A DNA stretch of 64,000 nucleotides from Actinomyces qiguomingii (GTDB lineage: Bacteria; Actinomycetota; Actinomycetes; Actinomycetales; Actinomycetaceae). Made by a program: the position numbers and the translations under genes. How positions within the stretch are numbered: position 1 is the first letter of the stretch; each line of letters begins with the position of its first letter. The notes below the pieces were generated by a model. The model was given only the letters and a program-made list of their open reading frames with translations. It was not told the DNA's origin and ran no database searches. Location of the stretch: assembly GCF_004102025.1 (NCBI RefSeq), contig NZ_CP025228.1:3720001-3784000 (forward strand), given 5' to 3'. Of the stretch, positions 55,461-64,000 are shown in pieces.

Positions 55461-57359
55461 TCAGCCGATCACCAGTTCACGCATGGTCTCCATGAGGCGG
55501 CTGTAGTTGGTCCCCGCGCCGATGAGCGCATCGACTCCGACCGGATCGGACAAAATGCGTACCAGTTCGTCGAGCACGTCCCGGAATACGGCGCGGTCCT
55601 TGGGGCTCACGGCCAGCATGATGACGAGGTTGACCTCATGGTCTCCCCACGGGATCGGCCGGGTACAGGTCAAAACGGCCAGGGCGGTGCGGGCGGCGTC
55701 CATGTACAGCGAATGCGGCATGGCGAATCTGTCGCTGAAGGCGGTGGAGGCGCGCCGCTCCCGATCCATCACATCCGCAAGGTGCTGCTCATCGACGGCG
55801 TGCGCCCTGACCAGCAGCGAATGACAGGTGCCTATGGCCTCCTCCCGGCTCAGCGGCGACCGTATGTGGGTGAACAGGTGCTCGTCGGTGAAGGCGACCA
55901 GCGCCGACCACACCTGGTGCCGCTGGGCACGGACCCGCTCCTCCAGGACCGCCTGTCGTACGGCGTCGACCTCCTCCCGGGTGCACAGGGGGCTGATGCG
56001 CACCACCGGAACCGAAGGATCGACGTCGAGGTCGACGGCGGTGACGACGACGTCGCTGGGCCGGCGGGAGACCTCCGGGTCGATCTCGGTTACCAGGCGC
56101 TCGACGACGGCCAGTGCGTGCAGGCCCTCATTCAGCCTGCGCACCGCATCATCGGCGACGGAACCGAACCTGGGCACCACCAGCGTGATCGTCACCTGCT
56201 GCTCGGCGTCCATGAGCTGCTGGAGGCGGGCGCCTAGGTGCAGGGCGAGGAAATCCGTCTCGGCGGAGGGTATCTCCACCTTCAGTGCGGACTCCATGGC
56301 GTGGGAGAAGTAGACGGACAGCTCATGCACCAACGGGTGCCCCAGCTGGAGATCGGCGCCGAAGGGCCGGTCTATACGTTGCCCGGCACGCAGCCGCGCC
56401 GCCATGGCCTGCACGTGGATGGCCAGACCGATCAGGGAGTCATCGCCGTCGTACAGCCGCAGCAGGAAGTGATCGTCCAGCCGGAGCACACAGTCGCGCA
56501 CGGCGGCCAGGACCGCAGGGTTAAGGCCCTCGCCGTCGGCGTCCCGGTGGGTGGAGACCGCCAGGAAGGAGGCGACGAAGTCGGTCTCCGATTCCGGCAG
56601 GCGATGCTCGGCCCACCGGTTCACCCAGTCGGTGACCGCGCGGGCGGCGGTGATGATGTCGGCGTCGTATGCGGCGCGCCCGGCGTATTCGGCGGGATAC
56701 CCCTCGACGGCGACATAGAGGTGCGTGCACAGGTTGAGGAGCACATACTCATTCAGGACGATGTCGTTGTTCGCTAGCACGGTGCGGACGCCGCGGGTGA
56801 GTTCGCGCCGCCGCGTCAGGTGGGTGCGTCGTCGATCCGATTCCAACTCGTCATTGACCGGGGCGAGCAGGATTTGGCGGATGAGTCGCCGTCGTCGCCG
56901 CAGCGGACCGTCAACGTTCACATACGCGCCGCGCCGCACTAGGGTCAATTCGTGATCGCGCAGGATCAGGCGGACGCGGCCAAGGTCGCCTTCAAGCGTC
57001 GACGGACTCACAAAAAGCCGATCGGCCAGTTCGAACACCTCGCACTCCTGGGGGGAGGTCAGCAGGATGCGGGTCAACTCATTCAGTCGGCCACGGGGGT
57101 CGGAGCCTTGCCGCGCGGGACGGCGGGCCTCACGTTCTCGCCTGATCCGGTACACGCGGTGGTCCAATTGGTATCCGGAGGGAGTGGACCGGATGAGGAC
57201 CTCATCCTGCCCCGCATTGAGCTCTTTGACGTAGGAGCGGATCGAGCGGTCGGTGACTTGCAGCATGGCCGCCAGCGCTCGCGCCGACATCGGCCGACTG
57301 GCGGCCCGCAGCTCGCGCACAAGTCTTTCGAGCCTGTCCGCCTTGGCGGCCACGTCCAC
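55461..57359 (-). CDS. PRD-domain transcriptional regulator with EIIA domain (LicR/MtlR type)
   Basis: 632 aa. N-terminal HTH (RPMSARALAAMLQVTDRSIR), a second HTH (FELADRLFVSPSTLEGDLGR), two PTS regulation domains (His in LCTHLYV and IHVQAM; then LGHPLVHELSVYFSHAM and FLALHLGARLQ), an IIB-like part (ALAVVERLVTEIDPE) and a C-terminal EIIA-type domain with FAMPHSLYMDA. PTS phosphorylation on these His residues controls activity. It probably activates the PTS operon just downstream. Start is a GTG at 57359 with AGAGG upstream. Confidence 0.9.
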   Translation of the reverse strand: MDVAAKADRLERLVRELRAASRPMSARALAAMLQVTDRSIRSYVKELNAGQDEVLIRSTPSGYQLDHRVYRIRREREARRPARQGSDPRGRLNELTRILLTSPQECEVFELADRLFVSPSTLEGDLGRVRLILRDHELTLVRRGAYVNVDGPLRRRRRLIRQILLAPVNDELESDRRRTHLTRRRELTRGVRTVLANNDIVLNEYVLLNLCTHLYVAVEGYPAEYAGRAAYDADIITAARAVTDWVNRWAEHRLPESETDFVASFLAVSTHRDADGEGLNPAVLAAVRDCVLRLDDHFLLRLYDGDDSLIGLAIHVQAMAARLRAGQRIDRPFGADLQLGHPLVHELSVYFSHAMESALKVEIPSAETDFLALHLGARLQQLMDAEQQVTITLVVPRFGSVADDAVRRLNEGLHALAVVERLVTEIDPEVSRRPSDVVVTAVDLDVDPSVPVVRISPLCTREEVDAVRQAVLEERVRAQRHQVWSALVAFTDEHLFTHIRSPLSREEAIGTCHSLLVRAHAVDEQHLADVMDRERRASTAFSDRFAMPHSLYMDAARTALAVLTCTRPIPWGDHEVNLVIMLAVSPKDRAVFRDVLDELVRILSDPVGVDALIGAGTNYSRLMETMRELVIG

Positions 57360-57619
57360 ATCATCCTCTCGCAGCGCTGCGGTCGCGCGGGGGCGCCCTG
57401 TCGCAGCGGCGCCACGTGAGGCGCCCTTGACGATGGCGAGCTCCTGCGCGTCGTGTCACCAGTATGTGCCCGACAGGCACCTGGAGGCCGTAGCCGACAG
57501 CCGCCTGTCATCCCCTTTCGACGACGTCGGAAACACGAAGGTGCCTCCCCGGCCTCCCCCAGCCCACCCGCCTACCGTCGGGAGGACGAACGCTGGTTCC
57601 GACGATGCCAGGAGGCACC

Positions 57620-58342
57620 ATGTCCACCATCACCTACCGCCCCTACGAGCCCCGGGATGCCGAGGGGGTCATGGCGATCGTCCTTGACGCCTTCAACATC
57701 CGCTGCTATGCGCCGCGGCCGTATTTGGAGCGCTCCGCCGCAGAGGTGTTCCTGTCCGAGCGGCTGCTCGGCTCCACCTACGCGCAGGTCGCCGTGGCCA
57801 CCGAGGACGCCCCACCGAGTGACGACGGCGAGGGGCCCGGCACCGAGCGGGTCATGGGCATCCTCATGGGCCGGGTGGAGGACGAGCCTCCGCTTCCGGC
57901 CCGACCGCTCGCTCACGTCCACAGGCTCGCCGCTCTGACCTGGCTGGCGACGGCGGGAATGCCGCAGTGGGAGACGCTCGCTCAGGCTTTCGGTTTCGAC
58001 TACCGGCGCGCGGAACTGCGCCAGGACGTGCTCATGGCCGGCTGCGCCGCCCTCACCGACGAGATCACTCTGCTCGCGGTGCATCCGGCCTGTCAGGGCC
58101 GTGGGGTCGGCACCCGCCTTTACGACGAGTTCATGAACCATCTGCGCACCCACGGCCGCAAGGACTTCTTCCTGTACACGGATTCTCTGTGCAGTTACGA
58201 GTTCTGTGAACAGCGTGGGCTGGTGCGCGCCGCCTCGCGGGAATTGCGGCTGGATGTGCCCGACCTGCCGGACCGGGTCGGCGTGTATCTGTATGCCGGC
58301 GAGGTCCCGACTACCACAACCACAAGCGCCGCAGCCCTCTAA
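57620..58342 (+). CDS. GNAT-family N-acetyltransferase
   Basis: 240 aa. The acetyl-CoA loop is VHPACQGRGVGTRLYDEF (Q/R-x-x-G-x-G/A). It begins STITYRPYEPRDAEGVMAIV, usual for the family. The substrate is unknown. ATG after CAGGAGG. Family C repeats begin directly after the TAA stop. Confidence 0.88.
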   Translation: MSTITYRPYEPRDAEGVMAIVLDAFNIRCYAPRPYLERSAAEVFLSERLLGSTYAQVAVATEDAPPSDDGEGPGTERVMGILMGRVEDEPPLPARPLAHVHRLAALTWLATAGMPQWETLAQAFGFDYRRAELRQDVLMAGCAALTDEITLLAVHPACQGRGVGTRLYDEFMNHLRTHGRKDFFLYTDSLCSYEFCEQRGLVRAASRELRLDVPDLPDRVGVYLYAGEVPTTTTTSAAAL

Positions 58343-58347
58343 CCACC

Positions 58348-59102
58348 GAAACCGGCACTCGTTACACACCGAAACCGGCACTAACGAGGCTCTTCCGGTT
58401 TGATGGTGTGGTGGTTGGGTCCGGGGCTGCGGTGTGGTGGTCGTTTTCGGGTGTGGGAAGTCGTCTTCGATGGGTGTCGATCTGCCGCAGACGACCTCTT
58501 CCTCCCCAAACCCTCCACATTCGGGCGGGTTTCAGGCCGGTAAGGACATTATCGGGCTGACGAGAACGTCTTCGCCGAACCAGGGACGTTCTCCGGCCGA
58601 CGGGGATGTTGTCGGGCCGGCGGTGGAGGGCCTTGCGGGAACGATTCGTTAGGGCCGTTGAGACCATCCGAACGCCGACCGGAGCAGCGGCCGTCGACGG
58701 CACCGCTCAGTACTTACAGCGATTCCGCTGCTTGCTAATAATGCCGCGACCCCAGGCGCCTCGGGCGCGCATGCGCCACTGAGGGGCACGGACCTAGGGC
58801 GTGTCCGCCCGTGTGCCCCGCACGACGGTTCGTCATGAACGGCAACGATTCGTCACCTGGCACCAACGCTTCGGCACTTCCCACGACGGTTCGTGCCTCT
58901 AGGTGCCGAACCGTCGTGGGAAGTGACGAACCGCCGACCAGAACAAACGAACCGTCAGGCCCACTCCAAAGCCGACACCAAAGCACTACCACCTCGGTAC
59001 GTCATTAGTGCCGGTCTCGGCGTGTTACAAGTGCCGGTCTCGGCGTGTTACCTCACCCAGCCGCACACACCCGGCGAACCGCCACACCCTCAAACCGGAA
59101 GA
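58348..59102. other. Composite element with facing family C arrays and family B core
   Basis: Left: family C units at 58348 and 58371 (period 23), then TCTTCCGGTTTGATGGTGTGG (58391-58411). Right: inverted family C units at 59008 and 59031, then the inverse of that motif (59082-59102, 20 of 21 matching). The middle (58741-58950) holds the block shared with 34836-35000, including the hairpin CCACGACGGTTCG / CGAACCGTCGTGG at about 58882-58920. No gene is supported in 58343-59173. The layout parallels the family A elements. Confidence 0.7.
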
Positions 59103-59173
59103 ACCACTAACGACCCACCGAGACCGGCTGGGCTCTGCCGGCTGCTCCCGACCGCATGAAGGTGCCCCGGGGT

Positions 59174-59836
59174 TCAGGAGCGCTGCCACCCCCGACGCAC
59201 CAATGCGGCGAGCCCGCCGCGCGACTCCTCGCCGCCGTGGCCCTGCCCGGGGAAGTCGGCGGCAACGTCGTCGGCGCCGCCTCCTGCGCCGTCGACGGCG
59301 GATGCAACCCAGGCCACGGCCAGCACGGCCTGGTACAGGATGGCGGCGTCGACCTCGGCACGGGCCACGCCCGCGCGTTGCGCGGGTTCCAGGAAGCCCC
59401 TCGTCATCTCAATGACCTCTTCACAGGTTGGGGCCAGCGGCGAGGAGGAACTGTTGTAGGCCTCCCGCAACGGCCCGGGGAGCCCGTCATAGGAGCGCAT
59501 CCACTGCCCGAGCGCATCCAGCCACCGCTCAAGCGCCTCACCGGGCTCCAGGGCAGCGCCCTGAATCTCCCGGCACCTGCGCGTCAGATCGGTGGTGCGC
59601 TGCGCCAGCACCTGGCCAAGTAGGTCCTGCTTGGTGGGGAAGTGACGGTAGAGGGTCCCAGCCCCCACTCCGGCACGCCTGGCGATGGCGTCCATAGGGA
59701 CCTCCAGCCCCTCCCGGGCGAAGATCTGCGCGGCCATCTCAACGATCTTGTCGCGGTTGCGCCGCGCGTCGGCGCGCACCACTCGGCGCCCGTTCCTCGT
59801 CTGAGGCGCGTCGCCCTGAAACACCGGGTCAGACAT
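59174..59836 (-). CDS. TetR-family repressor
   Basis: 220 aa. N-terminal HTH: KIVEMAAQIFAREGLEVPMD, then AIARRAGVGAGTLYRHFPTK. The ligand domain is of SACE_7040-like type. It is divergent from the flavin reductase/monooxygenase genes with a palindromic region (CGGAGAG-CCTCTCCG at 59866-59880, and CTCCG/CGGAG words to 59920) between, so it most likely represses them. Confidence 0.88.
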   Translation of the reverse strand: MSDPVFQGDAPQTRNGRRVVRADARRNRDKIVEMAAQIFAREGLEVPMDAIARRAGVGAGTLYRHFPTKQDLLGQVLAQRTTDLTRRCREIQGAALEPGEALERWLDALGQWMRSYDGLPGPLREAYNSSSSPLAPTCEEVIEMTRGFLEPAQRAGVARAEVDAAILYQAVLAVAWVASAVDGAGGGADDVAADFPGQGHGGEESRGGLAALVRRGWQRS

Positions 59837-59900
59837 GGATCACACTCCTGCGCCATTGATAAGCGGAGAGCCTCTCCGTATCGTTCGGAGTGACACCATA

Positions 59901-60422
59901 ATGATCCTAGGCGAACGGAGATGCGTGTTGCCACCACAACCAGCCAGCCCCGTCAGCCCCGAGGCCCTGCGGCGGACCCTGGCCAGCTTCCCCACCGGCA
60001 TCGTGCTGGTAACCGCCCATGACTTCGACGGCGCACCTGTAGGAATGCTGGCCAACTCCTTCACCTCCGTGTCGCTGGACCCGCCGCTGGTGTCGCTGGC
60101 CTTCGCTCGCAGTTCGTCCACCTGGCCACTGCTGCGCGACGCATCGCTCCTGCGGATCAGCGTCCTGGGCACCGAGCACCACGCCCTGGTATCCCAGCTC
60201 GCCGGCCCGACCGCCCAACGGTTTGTCGGCCTGGAGTGCGCCCTGCGCAGCGAAGACGCCGCTCTGCTGGGATCCCCCGCCACCCTGAGCGCGGCACCCG
60301 AGAGGATCATTGAGGCGGGAGACCACGACCTTGCCCTCCTTCGGGTACTCCAAGTCGAGCAGGACAGGGACATCGACCCCCTGGTCTTCTACGCGCGCCA
60401 GCTGCATCGCCTCGCCGCCTGA
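59901..60422 (+). CDS. Flavin reductase (FMN), partner of the monooxygenase
   Basis: About 173 aa, HpaC/DIM6-type fold: RRTLASFPTGIVLVTAHDFD, GAPVGMLANSFTSVSLDPPL, VSLAFARSSSTW, HHALVSQLAG. It supplies reduced FMN to the monooxygenase two positions along. The start may be ATG 59901 (GGAG ten bases upstream) or GTG 59925 (GGAG four bases upstream); the promoter/operator overlaps this stretch, which slightly favours the later one. Confidence 0.85.
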   Translation: MILGERRCVLPPQPASPVSPEALRRTLASFPTGIVLVTAHDFDGAPVGMLANSFTSVSLDPPLVSLAFARSSSTWPLLRDASLLRISVLGTEHHALVSQLAGPTAQRFVGLECALRSEDAALLGSPATLSAAPERIIEAGDHDLALLRVLQVEQDRDIDPLVFYARQLHRLAA

Positions 60423-60543
60423 CCCCGCCGTCGGCGCCGGAGATAGGCCAGCGCTACCCGCCACCACCCTAAACACCCGCAGTGATGAGCATTGCGCCGA
60501 GCGCACAAAACGCACTGCCCGCCACAAACTTCACAGGAGCACC

Positions 60544-61890
60544 ATGACCACCACTGCCCCCAAACGACAGATGATCCTGGGCATGCATCTGGGAACCGGT
60601 TACGGCTCTCAGGCCAATGCCTGGCGCGCCCCCGGTGTGAACCCCGCCGCCTATGCCGACATTGAGGCCCAGGTCCGCTACGCCCGCGCTGCGGAACGCG
60701 GCACCCTCGACTTTCTCTTCCTGCCTGACAACCTCGCGATCACTCCCTCTATGGGGGGCGGGATCCCCCAGGCCACCATGGACCCGGTGGTTACTATCGC
60801 CGCCCTGGCCCGCGAGACCTCCCGGATCGGCTTCGTGGCCACCGGCACCACCACCTTTAACGAGCCCTACAACATCGCCCGCCAGTACAAGGCCCTTGAT
60901 GTGATCACTCACGGCCGCTTCGGCTGGAACGCGGTGACCACCGCGGACCCGGCCGCCGCCGCGAACTTCGGCCAGACCATCGCCGAGCGCCCGGTCCGCT
61001 ATGGCCGCGCGCACGAGGTGATCCAGACTGTCCAGGCCCTGTGGGGCAGCTGGGGCGAGGACGCCTGGACCCAGGACAAGGCCACCGGCCGCTTCGTCGA
61101 CATGGACCGGGTACGCCCGGTCAACCTGCGCGGGGAGCACGTCGCCTCCCAGGGCCCCTTGCCAATCCCGCCCTCCGAGCAGGGGCAGCCGGTCATCTTC
61201 TCCGCCGGGGGCGGGGAGTACGGCCTGACTATTGCCGGACGCTACGCCAGCGGCGTCATCGGCGCTGCCTTCACCATTGAGGACGCCCGCGCCCAGCGCG
61301 ACGCCGTACGCCGGGCCGCCCGCCAGTACGGCCGCAACCCGGAGGAGGTCAAGTTCTTCGCCGGGCTGATGCCCCTAATTGGCGCCACGGTAAAGGATGC
61401 CCTGGCTCGACGACGCCAGCTGGATGAGGTCAGTGCGCCCCAGCGGGTCCCCTATCTGGGAGCCATGCTGGGACTGGCCCTGGAGCCGGAGCAGATTGAC
61501 CGTCCATTGACGGCCGGAGAGCTGGCCGACGCCCGCCCGAGCGGTTTCGATCCCCGCTCCCAGCAGGCCCTGAGCATCGCCCGGGAGGGCTGGACGATTC
61601 GGGACATCCTGGCACACGGCGTCATCGACTACCACCCCACTCCTGTGGGCCCGCCCTCCGTCGTGGCCGATCACATGCAAGAGTGGTTCGAGGCCGGCGC
61701 CTGCGACGGGTTCTGGATCTCTCCCGACGTCAACCAGGACGGGATCGACACCTTTGTTGACGAGGTGATTCCGATCCTGCGCGAACGCGGACTGTTCCAT
61801 GACGGCTACCGGGGCACCACCCTGCGCGAGCACCTGGGAGTGCCGCCGCAGTACGGTCTGGACCCGCGGGTGATGCGGGACGCGCAGTAG
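60544..61890 (+). CDS. FMN-dependent monooxygenase, NtaA/SnaA/DszA family
   Basis: 448-aa luciferase-like (beta/alpha)8 enzyme. Motifs: LGMHLGTGYGSQANAWRAPG at the N-terminus, TIAALARETSRIGFVATGTT, GRFGWNAVTTADPAAAANFG, PVIFSAGGGEYGL. Family members oxidise nitrilotriacetate, dibenzothiophene sulfone or other sulfur/nitrogen compounds using FMNH2. The substrate is unknown. ATG after AGGAG. Confidence 0.9.
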   Translation: MTTTAPKRQMILGMHLGTGYGSQANAWRAPGVNPAAYADIEAQVRYARAAERGTLDFLFLPDNLAITPSMGGGIPQATMDPVVTIAALARETSRIGFVATGTTTFNEPYNIARQYKALDVITHGRFGWNAVTTADPAAAANFGQTIAERPVRYGRAHEVIQTVQALWGSWGEDAWTQDKATGRFVDMDRVRPVNLRGEHVASQGPLPIPPSEQGQPVIFSAGGGEYGLTIAGRYASGVIGAAFTIEDARAQRDAVRRAARQYGRNPEEVKFFAGLMPLIGATVKDALARRRQLDEVSAPQRVPYLGAMLGLALEPEQIDRPLTAGELADARPSGFDPRSQQALSIAREGWTIRDILAHGVIDYHPTPVGPPSVVADHMQEWFEAGACDGFWISPDVNQDGIDTFVDEVIPILRERGLFHDGYRGTTLREHLGVPPQYGLDPRVMRDAQ

Positions 61891-61933
61891 CACGCCCGAA
61901 GCCGACCGGCGCTCGCCCGCCGACGCCACTTCG

Positions 61934-64000
<2,067 letters not shown>

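Overview
The window is high-GC DNA with dense, often overlapping operons, and it reads as an Actinomyces-like actinobacterium. Supporting signs are a dnaK-grpE-dnaJ-hspR operon with HAIR (HspR) operators, a MurT/GatD lipid II amidation pair, an actinobacterial coproporphyrin-type haem pathway, a FeoA/FeoB pair beside a NifU-like protein, and WXG100/ESX-type toxin genes. Genus assignment is inference; there is no rRNA in the window.

Layout. 1-1.4 kb: 5' part of clpB (minus strand) with a HAIR operator. 1.6-4.4 kb: three tandem paralogous lipoproteins, the relic of a fourth, and a small MT0933-like antitoxin-family protein. 4.4-8 kb: S9 prolyl oligopeptidase and two small membrane proteins. 8-12.3 kb: hspR, dnaJ, grpE, dnaK with two HAIR sites. 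12.4-20.7 kb: S33 hydrolase, MFS transporter, degenerate PAP2-diacylglycerol kinase fusion, a non-coding repeat element, murT-gatD, NUDIX. 20.8-26.7 kb: polymorphic-toxin island (Imm1-like protein, toxin-tail relic, Imm52-like protein, Tox-REase-5 toxin with ESX-like N-terminus, an esx gene split by an IS3-family element, YbaB-like protein). 26.9-30.9 kb: feoA-feoB, a VbhA-like antitoxin with a truncated Fic toxin, NifU-like protein. 31-34.3 kb: secreted small protein plus ABC ATPase and 783-aa permease. 34.5-35.4 kb: repeats and an IS5-type relic. 35.4-48.5 kb: complete glutamate-to-haem pathway in two divergent operons (radical SAM/SPASM, chdC, cpfC, hemA leftward; hemE, cgoX, hemC, hemD, hemB, hemL rightward). 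48.6-51 kb: PspC-like, zinc macrodomain, Dps, thioredoxin. 51-57.4 kb: second copy of the repeat element, then a beta-glucoside PTS operon (IIB, IIC, IIA, GH1) with its PRD regulator. 57.6-64 kb: GNAT, repeats, TetR/flavin reductase/FMN monooxygenase module, asd and the 3' part of lysC.

The feature least explained by known gene families is a set of related short intergenic repeats with periods of 20-23 bp. They form arrays that face each other across 0.6-0.8 kb non-coding elements (17.0-17.8 kb, 51.1-51.7 kb, 58.3-59.1 kb). They also sit directly on the 3' ends of genes, where they supply the last codons and stop codon of at least two proteins. Several families share a common layout and a common 21-bp boundary motif, so they look like diverged versions of one undescribed element.

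Likely cooperation between genes: HspR represses both dnaK and clpB through HAIR sites; MurT-GatD amidates lipid II; the haem operons form one pathway with the final three steps through coproporphyrin; the PTS genes import and cleave a beta-glucoside under PRD control; LysC-Asd make aspartate semialdehyde.
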